Positions 40,381 to 50,345 are shown, numbered from the stretch's first letter. The stretch: DNA of 64,000 nt from QYQD01 sp040754095 (GCA_040754095.1 JBFMFO010000004.1:73319-137318); one strand, 5' to 3'. The notes: generated by a model not told the origin, from the sequence alone. Numbers and translations: made by a program.

Positions 40381-42810
40381 ATGAAAAAAAGCCCCTCTAG
40401 GCGTTTCATCTGTATACACGGGCATTTTTATCAGCCGCCCAGGGAGGCCCCGTGGCTGGAAGCCGTTGAAATTCAAGATTCCGCCTTTCCCTATCACGAT
40501 TGGAATGAACGCGTTAATGCTGAAAGCTACGCATCCAACAGCCGATCCAGGATGCTTGATAGCGAGGGCTACATAATAAATATTGTCAATAATTACGAGT
40601 TCATAAGCTTCAATTTTGGGCCCACCCTCCTTTCCTGGATGTCTGAGTATGCCCCGGAGACCCTGCGATGGATAATAGAAGGTGATCGTCTTAGCTGTGA
40701 GAGGCACGGCGGACATGGGAATGCCGTAGCCCAGGTTTATAATCATCTCATCATGCCGCTGGCCGGCGATAGAGATAAGGAGACGCAGGTTAAATGGGGC
40801 ATAGCTGATTTCCGATACCGCTTTGGCCGCCGGCCGGAAGGGATGTGGCTGGCGGAAACGGCTGTGGATACCGCGACGCTGGAGGCACTGGCTGCTGAAG
40901 GCGTCCGTTTCACCATACTGGCTCCGCGGCAGGCCAAGCAATGCCGGCCACTTGGTAAAAAGATGTGGACCGCGGTGGATGGTAATATCGATACCCGGGT
41001 TCCTTATTTTTGCCGTTTGCCCTCAGGAAAGGAGATTGCTATTTTCTTTTACCATGCCGCTATTGCTCACTCCGTGGCCTTTGAAGGTTTATTGAATAAC
41101 GGCGACAATTTCTATGATCGGTTTCTCTCTGCCTTTGACTGGAAAGAGGATAACGTCCAGTTGGTCCATGTCGCTACAGATGGTGAGTCATACGGTCATC
41201 ACCATCGCTTCGGCGATATGGCCCTGGCCTATGCCTTGAACCAGATCCATAAGGATCCCCGTGTAGAAATAATCAATTATGCCGGTTTCCTTGAGCAGTA
41301 TCCACCACAATGGGAGGTTAAACTCCATGAGAATTCCTCATGGAGTTGTATCCACGGTATCGAACGCTGGCGGGCGGACTGTGGCTGTAATGCCGGGCAT
41401 CCGGGATGGCACCAAAAATGGAGAGAGCCGCTTCGCCAGGCGCTGGATAGCCTTAAGGAGAAACTTGACCGCCTTTTTGAGTCCAGGGGCGCGGAGTATT
41501 TTAGTGACCCTTGGGTCGCACGTAATGCCTATATTAATATTATCCTGGACCGCAGCCCAGAATCCATAAACAGATTTTTCAAGGAGCAGGGCAGGGGGGT
41601 GATGAGTCGGGAATCCAGGGTGAGCGCCCTCAAATTACTTGAAATGCAGCGCCACAGCCTGCTCATGTTTACCAGTTGCGGCTGGTTTTTCGATGAAATA
41701 AGCGGCCTGGAGGCGACACAGATTCTCAAGTATGCCTGTCGCGCCATCCAGTTGGCGCGTGCTTTCGGGGAGGACCTGGAAGGTGAGTTCGTTACGTCTC
41801 TGGAAAAGGCCCCGAGTAATGTCCGGGAATACAGTAACGGCAGGGGTGTTTGGGAGGAAATAGTAAAACCGGCCATGATAGATATGGAAAGGGTTCTGGC
41901 GCACTATGCCGTAAGTTCTCTTTATCATGAGCGCATCGATCAAGACAGGATTTACTGTTTTGACATAACCTGTCATGATATACAGGTAGATTCAAGCGGT
42001 TCGTCCGACCTGGCCGTAGGCAGGCTTTCAGCCTCTTCCCGATTAACCCTGGAAGAAGAAAATATGACCTATGCTGTTCTCCATTTCGGCGGACTTGATT
42101 TTCACTGCGTCCTCCGTCCATTCCGGTCACCTGAGGAATATGAGGAATTAAGAAGGCAACTTTTCAAAAACTTTAGGGACGGTTCTCCAGGGGACGTTTA
42201 CGCTGTTATGATTAAAGAGTTTCCGGAGAGAGCCGCCTATCGATTGAAGGACATCTTTGTCGAGGAACGGCGCAGGCTGATCGAGATAGCCCTGAAGCCT
42301 CGTCTTGAAGAGTATAATGAGATTTTCGAAAGGCTGGCCAGGCAGGATGAAGGCACGATTCGCTCATTGGCAGGCTTATCTTACCCTATCCCCAGGCAGA
42401 TGCTGGTGGCCATCTCCAATGGCCTTGACCGGCAGCTGGTACGGGCAGCACAAACACTACCTTCGGCCGGGGCCTTCCAGGAGATAAGCGCCCTATGGGA
42501 GTATGGCCGGAGTTGGAACTATCAGCCGTATCGGGAAAGGCTTAACAGGATATTAACCCTGAAATTAGAAGAAGTTTTAGAAAAAATCAGGCAGATGGAT
42601 CCCCAAATAGTATTGGCGTCGGCGCATGAGGTTCTGGAGGCGGCCAGGATGTTCAATATTTCATTAGATCTCTGGCGGTCACAGAATCTTTTCCTGGATT
42701 TTTGTTCTGAATGCGCAAGCCCTGAGCCTGCCTTCCGAAAAAGTTTTGAAGATTTTGCCCTAAGGATAGGATTGTCTAAAGAAATATTGAAATGGCCGGA
42801 TTGGGCGTGA
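40381..42810 (+). CDS. Glycoside hydrolase family 57 protein with DUF3536
   Basis: The 809-residue protein opens with FICIHGHFYQPPREAPWLEA, the N-terminal GH57 motif (HGHFYQPPRE). It also has EGMWLAETAVDTATLEAL with the presumed nucleophile Glu, THVATDGESYGHHHRFGDMAL-like (VATDGESYGHHH) and the DUF3536 C-terminal half. GH57 enzymes act on alpha-glucans (amylase, branching enzyme and others); the substrate of the DUF3536 group is not established. No signal peptide. It is monocistronic and has no clear ribosome binding site. Confidence 0.88.
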   Translation: MKKSPSRRFICIHGHFYQPPREAPWLEAVEIQDSAFPYHDWNERVNAESYASNSRSRMLDSEGYIINIVNNYEFISFNFGPTLLSWMSEYAPETLRWIIEGDRLSCERHGGHGNAVAQVYNHLIMPLAGDRDKETQVKWGIADFRYRFGRRPEGMWLAETAVDTATLEALAAEGVRFTILAPRQAKQCRPLGKKMWTAVDGNIDTRVPYFCRLPSGKEIAIFFYHAAIAHSVAFEGLLNNGDNFYDRFLSAFDWKEDNVQLVHVATDGESYGHHHRFGDMALAYALNQIHKDPRVEIINYAGFLEQYPPQWEVKLHENSSWSCIHGIERWRADCGCNAGHPGWHQKWREPLRQALDSLKEKLDRLFESRGAEYFSDPWVARNAYINIILDRSPESINRFFKEQGRGVMSRESRVSALKLLEMQRHSLLMFTSCGWFFDEISGLEATQILKYACRAIQLARAFGEDLEGEFVTSLEKAPSNVREYSNGRGVWEEIVKPAMIDMERVLAHYAVSSLYHERIDQDRIYCFDITCHDIQVDSSGSSDLAVGRLSASSRLTLEEENMTYAVLHFGGLDFHCVLRPFRSPEEYEELRRQLFKNFRDGSPGDVYAVMIKEFPERAAYRLKDIFVEERRRLIEIALKPRLEEYNEIFERLARQDEGTIRSLAGLSYPIPRQMLVAISNGLDRQLVRAAQTLPSAGAFQEISALWEYGRSWNYQPYRERLNRILTLKLEEVLEKIRQMDPQIVLASAHEVLEAARMFNISLDLWRSQNLFLDFCSECASPEPAFRKSFEDFALRIGLSKEILKWPDWA

Positions 42811-42890
42811 AAATTCCGGATGAGCTGTCAGCGGTTCGGTCAGTTTAACATGTTGTTTGCCTTGGTTTTTCCTGATCCGTCTGGGCAGCA
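42808..42890. repeat. Dispersed repeat family A, copy 7 (fragment)
   Basis: AATTCCGGATGAGCTGTCAGC and AACATGTTGTTTGCCTTGG correspond to the first half of copy 1. The rest of the 318-base gap before the sigma factor is A+T-rich leader. Confidence 0.6.
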
Positions 42891-43037
42891 TCGCTTAAAG
42901 CATGAAGTTCGCTTCGGCGGATCCCCGACATGAAAACCGGACATTTCTAACTTGGCTTGACAATGGCCTATTTTTTACTTGCGTAATATATAATTCGTGT
43001 TAAGCTACAAAACTTTATATAATTTTATTCCTTTACA

Positions 43038-43095
43038 AGCCGGCAGACAGTGATTAACATTTAATGAAACAAAACAAATAAATAATCTGCCGGCT
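43038..43095. promoter_or_regulatory. Inverted repeat in the sigma-factor leader
   Basis: AGCCGGCAGA (43038-43047) and TCTGCCGGCT (43086-43095) are perfect inverse arms with a 38-base A+T-rich loop. The repeat ends 33 bases before the sigma-factor ATG. A second small pair (GGCC/GGCC) follows. It could be an operator or an mRNA hairpin. Confidence 0.45.
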
Positions 43096-43128
43096 ACAGG
43101 CCGACCTGAGGCCGGATATTTTATTTCA

Positions 43129-44499
43129 ATGGATTTAGCAATCGGTGAGCCGTACGTGCATATGAATAAACTGGACAAAGTAAGATTACTGAAAGCTGTC
43201 GGTAAAAAAGAGCAGATTACGTATGAGGATCTGAACGAACTGCTGCCTTCAGACGTCAACGATCCCCACGAGATCGAAGAGATTTTCGAATTTTTGAGCA
43301 AGAACGATATCGAGGTGGTTGAAGAAGCCTCTGCAATAGATGAGATCGATTCTGCCGAAGCCGAATGGCCGAAGGGCAGGGATAAGGAACAGGTGGAAGA
43401 AGTGGTGGAAGCCGCCGAACTTGTTGAAAAGGAGACAGAGGAGTTTGAAGAACCGTTTGAGGTGACGACCACCTACTTGCGGGAGATGGGGCGTTTCCCT
43501 TTGCTTACACCTGGAAGAGAGGAGGAACTGAGCCGCATTATTCAGTCGGGTTACGAAATGCTTCTCCAGGTAGTGCTCAAGACCCGCGGCAGGGAACCGG
43601 AATTAAAGGCCATCCATGAGCGAATCAGCACCTGGAGGGAGCGGGATCCCGCGCTTAAACCTAAAAAACAGCATCTCAATTACCTTCTCAAAAATGTCAG
43701 AGAATTGGCCGCCCGGTATCCTGAACCAAAAAAAATTAAGAAGTTGTTGGCCGGTGTGACCAAAGAGATTGAAGCCATTGAGAAAGCCAAGGATGAGATG
43801 ATCAGGGCTAACCTCCGCCTGGTGGTGAGTATTGCCAAGAAGTATATGTACCAGGGTTTAAATCTTGCCGACCTTATCCAGGAAGGGAATCTGGGTCTTA
43901 TGCGGGCAGTTTTCCGGTTTGATTATAGTAAGGGCAATAAATTCAGCACCTACGCCAGTTGGTGGATACGGCAGGCCATAACCCGGGCTATCCTGGACAA
44001 GACGAGGACTATAAGGCTGCCGGTGCATTTCCTGGAGTTGCGCAGCCAATTTTTTAAGGCTTATTATGCCCTCCTCAAGGAATTGGGAAGAGATCCTACG
44101 CCTTATGAACTGGCGGAGAGGACTGCGCTTCCCATGGACAAGATTATTTCTATCCTGGAGGCGTCCCGGGAGCCGATTTCATTAGAGACTCCGGTAGGCG
44201 ATGAAGACAGTACGCTGGGAGATTTTATCGAAAATCAAAAATCTTTATCTCCTTATGATACAGTAAAAGAACAGGAACTATCGGAGAGTGTCAAGAGTAT
44301 CTTGTGCACCCTCAGCCCTCGTGAGGAGAAGATCATCCGTTTGAGATTTGGGATCGGAGAGGATGCCGAATATACACTTGAAGAGATTGGGAAGCGGTTT
44401 AACGTCTCGCGTGAACGTATAAGACAGATTGAGAAGAAAGCCCTCAACCGGCTGCGTCATTCTACCCGGAGGGAGAAACTGAGACATTTCCACGACTAG
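43129..44499 (+). CDS. Sigma70-family RNA polymerase sigma factor (RpoD/SigA type)
   Basis: The 456-residue protein has a region 1.1-like N-terminus (KLDKVRLLKAVGKKEQITYE), region 1.2/2.1 TTYLREMGRFPLLTPGREEE and region 2 with RANLRLVVSIAKKYMYQGLN, LADLIQEGNLGLMRAVFRFD and YASWWIRQAITRAI. Region 3 and region 4 follow, with LSPREEKIIRLRFGIGE and the HTH YTLEEIGKRFNVSRERIRQI. After region 2.4 it reads IRLPVHFLELRSQ instead of the usual IRIPVHM sequence of primary RpoD, so it may be a second, non-primary RpoD-like factor. The nearby genes do not tell its regulon. Confidence 0.85.
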   Translation: MDLAIGEPYVHMNKLDKVRLLKAVGKKEQITYEDLNELLPSDVNDPHEIEEIFEFLSKNDIEVVEEASAIDEIDSAEAEWPKGRDKEQVEEVVEAAELVEKETEEFEEPFEVTTTYLREMGRFPLLTPGREEELSRIIQSGYEMLLQVVLKTRGREPELKAIHERISTWRERDPALKPKKQHLNYLLKNVRELAARYPEPKKIKKLLAGVTKEIEAIEKAKDEMIRANLRLVVSIAKKYMYQGLNLADLIQEGNLGLMRAVFRFDYSKGNKFSTYASWWIRQAITRAILDKTRTIRLPVHFLELRSQFFKAYYALLKELGRDPTPYELAERTALPMDKIISILEASREPISLETPVGDEDSTLGDFIENQKSLSPYDTVKEQELSESVKSILCTLSPREEKIIRLRFGIGEDAEYTLEEIGKRFNVSRERIRQIEKKALNRLRHSTRREKLRHFHD

Positions 44500-44535
44500 A
44501 GATTGACGGCCACTGCGTTGTCTGCCGTGCTCCTA

Positions 44536-44578
44536 TGAAGGCCGGCCATCCCTTATATGGATGGCCGGCCTTCATTTT
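44536..44578. terminator. Bidirectional terminator between the sigma factor and secDF
   Basis: GAAGGCCGGCCATCC and its exact inverse GGATGGCCGGCCTTC flank a seven-base loop. The hairpin is followed by ATTTTTA on the plus strand. It serves the convergent sigma-factor and secDF genes. Confidence 0.8.
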
Positions 44579-47181
44579 TACTTGTCTTTGAGCGCTTTGC
44601 CTTTCGCAGATGCGCCCAGGCGCGCCCCTCGCCAGATATAGACAATAGGGCTGGCTACGAATACCGAGGAGTAAGTGCCCACCATAACGCCGATGAGGAG
44701 GGCCAGTGCGAAATCACGGATGACTATACCGCCCAGGCTGAGAAGGGCCACCAGTACGATAAAAACGGTGGCGGTAGTAATGATCGTTCGCGCCAACACC
44801 TCGTTCACGCTGAGATTGATGATATCTGCAAAAGACATCTTGACCTGTTTTGTCATATTTTCACGTATGCGGTCAAAGACGACTACTGTGTCAGTCAAGG
44901 AATAACCGGCCAGGGTAAGGAGGGCCGTAACGATCAGCAGGGTAATTTCCTTGTCCAGGATATAAAGAATGCCCAGGACGGCCAGGACATCATGGAACGT
45001 GGCTATAGCCGCCGCTACTCCAAACTTGAGGTCAAAGCGTATGGCCAGATAGGCGATGATTCCGGCCAGGGATATGGCAATGGCAATAAGGGCCTTTCCC
45101 CTTAATGCCTTGCTGACGGATGCGCCGATCTCTGCCCGGCTTTCCAGGGTAAATTGTTTCTGCGGCATCTCCCGTGTCAGGACGCTGCTGATAGTTTCGG
45201 CGACGTTACCCACCACGTTTTCAGATTTTTTTACCCGCACCATGAGGATATTGCCCCCGGTCACCTGTTGAAGCTCACAATCTTTGAGATTGTTTTTGAT
45301 AAGGATTTGCCGTACTTCGTTAAGATCGAAAGGCGCCTCGGCCTTGAGCTGCAGCATTGTCCCGCCGGCGAAATCAACCCCTAGATTGGCCTGCCCCCGC
45401 CAGATCTGAATAAAGGCTATCGCTCCCAGAAGCACAAAAATACCGGACAGGATAAACGCATAACGCCGTATGCCGATAAAATTAATGCTTGGTTTTCTTA
45501 AGAAACTGACAAAATTTAGTTTCTTAAGCAGGCGGTTGAAATTCAGGTAGTCATAGACGATTTTGGTGCCGAATAAGGCCGTGAAAAGATTGAATATCAC
45601 GCCTACGCTCAGGGTCACCGCAAAGCCTTTGATCGGCCCGGTGCCGAAGAGAAAGAGGGCAAAGGCCGTGATCAGCGTGGTTACATGGGAGTCAATGATC
45701 GTCCAGAATGCCTTGTCAAAGCCGCCGTCAATGCCTGCCTTGAGGGGTTTTCCCAGGGCGAATTCTTCACGCATACGCTCGAATATAAGGATGTTGGAAT
45801 CGAGGGCCATCCCAATAGAGAGGATAATGCCGGCGATGCCCGGCAACGTAAGTGTGGCATTAAATAAAGAGAGGGCGGCAAAAAGAAACAGGATGTTCAA
45901 CATGAGGGCGAAATTCGCCAGGATACCCGAAAATCGGTAATAGAAGACCATGAAGATCACAACGAGCAGCGTGCCTACGATGCCCGACATAAACCCTTTT
46001 TGAATGGAATCCAGCCCCAGCGACGGACCGACGGTTACGTTTTGAATGATCCTTACCGGGGCCGGCAGCGCTCCGGCCTTGAGGACTATGGCCAGATCAT
46101 GGGCCTCTTCCGAGGTGAAAGAACCGGTGATCTGGGCACTTCCCCCGGCGATCCTTTCCCGGATTACCGGCGCCGAACGGGCTACCCCGTCCAGGATGAT
46201 GGCCAGTCGTTTGTTTACATTGGCGCCGGTTATTTCTTCAAAGATACGGGCTCCGCGGTCATTCAGCTCTAAGGCCACGTAGGGTTCGTTATAATCTCCT
46301 CCAATCCTGACCTGGGCATTTTTGATAGCATCACCGGTCATCATGGTCTTGCTCCAGACAAGGAGAGGTATCTTTTCTACGGTGCCGGTTTCCTTGCGCT
46401 CCCGTTTTTCCAGATAAACCTCTCTGTCTGCGGGGATAAACGGCCGCAGTGCATTGTTAATATCCGCCGGGCTGAACCCCTCCCTTAGCCGGCCCGAACG
46501 CATGGCCTCATCCATCAGCCGGTTGAGATCCAATTGCGTCTGGTCGTCAACCAGCCTGAATTCCAGAAGCGCGGTTTGACCGATCAAGGACAAGGCCCTC
46601 TGGGGGTCTTTGACCCCCGGCAGTTGCACCACTATTTCGTCTTCACCCTGACGGACTATGATCGGTTCAGCTACACCGAACTGGTCGATACGGTTGCGTA
46701 TGATCTCCAGGCTGCGATCCACGGCGTTGTCGCTAATGTCTTTGAGGACGGCATTCTTGAGACCCAATGTCAACCGGGGGAATGCCCCGTCGATACTTGA
46801 GGAGACTATTCCCAGATCCGGGAATTCATCCGATATTATTTTTCTGGCCTGGGTTTCTGCTTCCTTATTAGGCAGGGAAAAAATGACTTGATGCGGATTA
46901 TTGCTTTGCAGCTGTATGGCCGTAATCTCTCTTTTCTGAAGTACTTCCTTAAGGTCGCGTGCCGAGAATTCGAGGGTGTTATTAATAGCCTGCTCAACAT
47001 CCACGCGGAGTATGAGGTGCATACCACCCTGAAGATCCAGACCGAGTTTGAATCCTTCACTACCCAGGTATTTTTTCCACCAGGAGGGGAGATTCTTATT
47101 AAAAGACGGGAGCGTAAAAAATACAGCTAACAGGATGAGTAAGAAGAAAAAGATGAATTTATTGCGCAGTCCTTTTGGCAT
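44578..47181 (-). CDS. secDF: Protein translocase subunit SecDF (SecD-SecF fusion)
   Basis: About 867 residues hold SecD in the first part (FKLGLDLQGGMHLILRVD, a large periplasmic P1 domain and six membrane segments with GIAGIILSIGMALDSNILIFERMREE). SecF follows from about residue 540 (INFIGIRRYAFILSGIFVLLG, GVDFAGGTML, GYSLTDTVVVFDRIREN). SecDF uses the proton gradient to complete protein export at the inner membrane. Single-chain SecDF is known from other bacteria, while many Proteobacteria have two genes. I choose the ATG at 47181; further upstream codons would run into the tRNA-Leu gene. Confidence 0.94.
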   Translation of the reverse strand: MPKGLRNKFIFFFLLILLAVFFTLPSFNKNLPSWWKKYLGSEGFKLGLDLQGGMHLILRVDVEQAINNTLEFSARDLKEVLQKREITAIQLQSNNPHQVIFSLPNKEAETQARKIISDEFPDLGIVSSSIDGAFPRLTLGLKNAVLKDISDNAVDRSLEIIRNRIDQFGVAEPIIVRQGEDEIVVQLPGVKDPQRALSLIGQTALLEFRLVDDQTQLDLNRLMDEAMRSGRLREGFSPADINNALRPFIPADREVYLEKRERKETGTVEKIPLLVWSKTMMTGDAIKNAQVRIGGDYNEPYVALELNDRGARIFEEITGANVNKRLAIILDGVARSAPVIRERIAGGSAQITGSFTSEEAHDLAIVLKAGALPAPVRIIQNVTVGPSLGLDSIQKGFMSGIVGTLLVVIFMVFYYRFSGILANFALMLNILFLFAALSLFNATLTLPGIAGIILSIGMALDSNILIFERMREEFALGKPLKAGIDGGFDKAFWTIIDSHVTTLITAFALFLFGTGPIKGFAVTLSVGVIFNLFTALFGTKIVYDYLNFNRLLKKLNFVSFLRKPSINFIGIRRYAFILSGIFVLLGAIAFIQIWRGQANLGVDFAGGTMLQLKAEAPFDLNEVRQILIKNNLKDCELQQVTGGNILMVRVKKSENVVGNVAETISSVLTREMPQKQFTLESRAEIGASVSKALRGKALIAIAISLAGIIAYLAIRFDLKFGVAAAIATFHDVLAVLGILYILDKEITLLIVTALLTLAGYSLTDTVVVFDRIRENMTKQVKMSFADIINLSVNEVLARTIITTATVFIVLVALLSLGGIVIRDFALALLIGVMVGTYSSVFVASPIVYIWRGARLGASAKGKALKDK

Positions 47182-47206
47182 AATGTGCATTCTCCCGGAC
47201 AAAAAA

Positions 47207-47294
47207 TGGTGCCTGGGGCCGGAATCGAACCGGCACGGTGACAAGCACCGAGGGATTTTAAGTCCCTTGCGTCTACCTATTCCGCCACCCAGGC
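47207..47294 (-). tRNA. tRNA-Leu (anticodon TAA)
   Basis: The minus strand shows the acceptor GCCTGGG/CCCAGGC, a D arm, the anticodon stem around TTAA with anticodon TAA, a long variable arm (type II, CGGTGCTTGTCACCG) and the T arm GGTTCGATTCC. CCA is encoded. It ends 26 bases upstream of secDF on the same strand. Confidence 0.97.
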
Positions 47295-47327
47295 ACTTGA
47301 GGTTTGCGTATGTATCTAAGCTATCGC

Positions 47328-47356
47328 CTTATATTACTTTAGGGCCATTCTGTCAA
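47328..47356 (-). promoter_or_regulatory. Sigma70-type promoter of tRNA-Leu
   Basis: On the minus strand TTGACA (47356-47351) and TATAAG (47333-47328) are 17 bases apart. It points to tRNA-Leu and may also transcribe secDF. Confidence 0.7.
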
Positions 47357-47423
47357 GTATCTCCGGGCCGTTAGAGCCCCGGATTGTGACGTAATGGCCC
47401 GGCTAAAAATGGGCAAAAAAGCC

Positions 47424-47452
47424 TTGACAAATTACCTGCTGATAAATAATAT
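47424..47452 (+). promoter_or_regulatory. Sigma70-type promoter of tRNA-Phe
   Basis: TTGACA (47424-47429) and TAATAT (47447-47452) are 17 bases apart. The start of the tRNA is 13 bases downstream. Confidence 0.75.
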
Positions 47453-47465
47453 GCGTCCACTTTAT

Positions 47466-47541
47466 GCCGAGATAGCTCAGTCGGTAGAGCACCGGACTGA
47501 AAATCCGGGTGTCCCCAGTTCGATTCTGGGTCTCGGCACCA
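47466..47541 (+). tRNA. tRNA-Phe (anticodon GAA)
   Basis: The 76-base gene has the acceptor GCCGAGA/TCTCGGC, the D loop AGCTCAGTCGGTAGAGC, the anticodon loop ACTGAAAATC with GAA, the T arm CAGTTCGATTCTG and encoded CCA. Confidence 0.98.
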
Positions 47542-47562
47542 TTACAAAATCTCCTTTTTACG

Positions 47563-47595
47563 AACGCCCCTGGTTAAGCCAGGGGCGTTTTTTAC
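47563..47595 (+). terminator. Rho-independent terminator after tRNA-Phe
   Basis: ACGCCCCTGG and its inverse CCAGGGGCGT flank a five-base loop and are followed by a T run. Confidence 0.85.
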
Positions 47596-47698
47596 GTTTG
47601 AGGTCATCTAACCCCTTGACAGTAAATTTATGTGATATAGAGTTATGTCCAGTGCTATGTATATAATTAAGGTGTGAGAGTTCTAGCCGGGGGACAGA

Positions 47699-49699
47699 GT
47701 GAAATATCTACTAAACGGCATATTTTTTCTATTTTTTATCCTTGTAGTAACCTGCGCCTATGCCGATGAACCTTCTTATCCGGCCGATGCGATATGGACA
47801 AGACCGGGAGCGCATTTTTCTTCGGTAAAGATATACGATGCCAGAGAGAGGCTTATTACCCGGTTGCTTCCCGATCATAAAGAAATGGTGAAGATAGACC
47901 AGATTCCGCGCGACTTGCAAAATGCCCTGGTGGCGGTTGAGGATCATCGTTTTTACAGCCATCATGGTGTAGATGTCCTCGGTGTAGGAAGGGCCCTGGT
48001 TAAAAATATTATCAAGGGGAGGGTGGTAGAGGGTGGCTCTACCATCACCCAACAACTGGTAAAAAACATGTTGCTTTCTAACGAAAAGACCATGTCCCGC
48101 AAACTCAGGGAAGGTATGCTGGCCCTGGAATTTGAACAGAAGTATTCGAAAAAACAGATACTGGAGATGTATTTTAATTATGTCTATTTTGGTAATGGGG
48201 CCTGGGGAGTACAACAGGCCGCCCGCCTCTATTTTGACAAAAATGTCAGCGACCTCTCTCTGGCAGAATGTGTGGTTTTAGCCGGTATTCCTAAGTCACC
48301 GAATAATTTTAATCCATTTGCCGGCAAGGTTCGTTCTAAAGAAAGACGCAATCTGGTATTGGCTAAGATGGTTGAACACGGATTTCTGGATAAGAAAAGG
48401 GCCTCCAGAGCGCTGAAATTCCCCCTCTCAACGGCGAGGAAACCGGGCAAATCTTATTTTTCCGAATATATCAGACAAAAATTAATTGACCGTTTCGGAG
48501 AAGGTGTCATTCGCGCCGGTGGATATAAAATTTACACGACACTCGATCTTGATCTCCAGAGGTCAGCGGAGCAGGTGCTGGTTGATGGATTGAAGCGTGT
48601 AGAAGGGAAAGGCTCCCGGGCCGCCGGCCTGCAGGGGGCTTTTTTGGCCATTGATCCACGAAATGGTCACATAAAGGCGGTAGTTGGCGGACGGGATTTC
48701 CATACCAGCCCGTATAACCGCGCTTTTTACGCCAGGCGTCAGCCGGGTTCCAGTTTCAAGCCTTTTATTTATGCGGCGGCCCTGGAAAAGGGCTTCCCGG
48801 TTTCTTCTATCTGGAGTGACGAGTCCCTATCATACGATATCGGCAATGGCAAGGTGTGGAAGCCGTCCAACTATGACAATAAATACTTTGGTCACCAATC
48901 GCTGCGTGACGCCCTGGCCTATTCCAATAATCTCGTTACTATCAGGTTACTGGAAGCTATCGGCATTGCATCGGTCCAGGATATAACCGGAAGGCTGGGG
49001 GTTAAGAGCCAGCTTGAATATAATCTATCCCTGGCCTTGGGGACTTCCGAGACGAGTCTGCAGGAATTAGTCTATGCCTATGCCGCCCTTGCCAATCACG
49101 GCCAGGTGCCGTGCCCGCTTGCCATCTTAAAAATTACTGGCCGTGGAGGCAATGTAGTCTTTGAAGGGACTCCAAATATCTATGAGGGCCTAAGCCGGGA
49201 AGTGGCCTATTTGATTACTGATATGCTGAAAGGGGCGGTGGACTACGGCACTGCCAAAAATGTTCGGGTATATGGCTTTAAAGATGCCTGTGCGGGCAAG
49301 ACAGGGACCACAGATGATTGCAACGATGCCTGGTTTATAGGATATACCCCTGAGATAGCGGCAGGTCTATGGGTAGGGTATGATCAACCGCGGAGCATGG
49401 GGAAGACCTTAACCGGCGGCGCTGTCTGTGCCCCGATATGGGCAGAGTTCATGTGTAAAGTCAAACGTCATATCTCGCTTACTCCATTTATCATGCCGGA
49501 GACATTAATTATGCAGAAAATCGATCCGGCTACGGGACTTCTGGCGGCAGATGCCTGTCCTCAGAAGAAAATGGAACTTTTTATTCCCGGAACAGAACCC
49601 ACGACCTACTGCACCGAACATGGTTTGACGCCGGTAGAATCTCTTATTCAATTCCTTGCCCCCACCGGGGAATCCCAGCCCAAAGTTCATAATCCATAG
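47699..49699 (+). CDS. Bifunctional penicillin-binding protein, class A (PBP1a-type)
   Basis: The 666-residue protein has an N-terminal membrane helix/signal anchor. A GT51 glycosyltransferase domain shows VEDHRFYSHHGVD with the catalytic Glu, GGSTITQQLVKN and LEMYFNYVYFGNGAWGVQQA. A transpeptidase domain follows with RQPGSSFKPF (SxxK), SNN and KTGTT. It polymerises and cross-links peptidoglycan. The start is a GTG at 47699 with GGGGGA a few bases upstream. Confidence 0.94.
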   Translation: MKYLLNGIFFLFFILVVTCAYADEPSYPADAIWTRPGAHFSSVKIYDARERLITRLLPDHKEMVKIDQIPRDLQNALVAVEDHRFYSHHGVDVLGVGRALVKNIIKGRVVEGGSTITQQLVKNMLLSNEKTMSRKLREGMLALEFEQKYSKKQILEMYFNYVYFGNGAWGVQQAARLYFDKNVSDLSLAECVVLAGIPKSPNNFNPFAGKVRSKERRNLVLAKMVEHGFLDKKRASRALKFPLSTARKPGKSYFSEYIRQKLIDRFGEGVIRAGGYKIYTTLDLDLQRSAEQVLVDGLKRVEGKGSRAAGLQGAFLAIDPRNGHIKAVVGGRDFHTSPYNRAFYARRQPGSSFKPFIYAAALEKGFPVSSIWSDESLSYDIGNGKVWKPSNYDNKYFGHQSLRDALAYSNNLVTIRLLEAIGIASVQDITGRLGVKSQLEYNLSLALGTSETSLQELVYAYAALANHGQVPCPLAILKITGRGGNVVFEGTPNIYEGLSREVAYLITDMLKGAVDYGTAKNVRVYGFKDACAGKTGTTDDCNDAWFIGYTPEIAAGLWVGYDQPRSMGKTLTGGAVCAPIWAEFMCKVKRHISLTPFIMPETLIMQKIDPATGLLAADACPQKKMELFIPGTEPTTYCTEHGLTPVESLIQFLAPTGESQPKVHNP

Positions 49700-49847
49700 C
49701 CTCTTAACCTATCAGGATTTTCGTAACACTTTAGCCTTCCGTCTCACCAGACACCTGCTACATTCGTATTTAAAGGGCTAACTTGTTACATTTTTTTACA
49801 AGACCTTTTAAGTATTTATTTTCTTTTCCGATATTATTTAGGAAGGT

Positions 49848-50345
49848 GTGGAGTTGCCTGATAGAAGCCATCTTATAAATTGCAGGGTGCTTGTGATAGG
49901 AATATTGGGAATAATATTTAGTGAAAAGAGGAAATTTAAAAGGTTAGGCGTTGGCTTGCCGGTCCATTTGTGTGTTGTAGAAACCGCGCCCTTGAGGCCG
50001 GTTACCAGTAGTATTATCGGCAAGTTGTGCGACTTGACACCGGCAGGGGCACGCGTTGAGGTAAGTGCAGTCATTATCAACGGGTTGCACCTTTTTTACG
50101 ATGTTAACAACCACCCGTATCGCAGATTGGAATTAACCCTGGAGATGCCGGATAACAGTGGAAAGATCAGTTTTCAAGGCCGGATAAGCTGGTATGACCG
50201 GAAGGAGGATGGTTCCCAATTTAATTATAATTTTGGGGTAGAGCTGATTGATATTACACCGGAAGAACGCGAAAGGCTTTATAATTTTCTTTTTAATATA
50301 AAAAAGGCCTCGAACAATGGAGAAAAGAAAGAGAACAAGGGTTGA
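49848..50345 (+). CDS. PilZ-domain protein 1
   Basis: The product (up to 165 residues) has a PilZ-like domain beginning at EKRKFKRLGVGLPV (the RxxxR c-di-GMP motif is partly present as RKFKR). KLCDLTPAGARVEV (the D/NxSxxG-type element, here DLTPAG) and FGVELIDITPEERERLYNFL follow. It may bind c-di-GMP. The GTG at 49848 is the longest start; the domain itself starts about 26 residues later, so the real start may be internal. It overlaps the second PilZ gene by 29 bases. Confidence 0.7.
   Translation: MELPDRSHLINCRVLVIGILGIIFSEKRKFKRLGVGLPVHLCVVETAPLRPVTSSIIGKLCDLTPAGARVEVSAVIINGLHLFYDVNNHPYRRLELTLEMPDNSGKISFQGRISWYDRKEDGSQFNYNFGVELIDITPEERERLYNFLFNIKKASNNGEKKENKG

Noticed and set aside
49700..49847. 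Possible small RNA or gene after the PBP gene
   Set aside because: No stem with a T run and no open frame with a ribosome binding site was seen.
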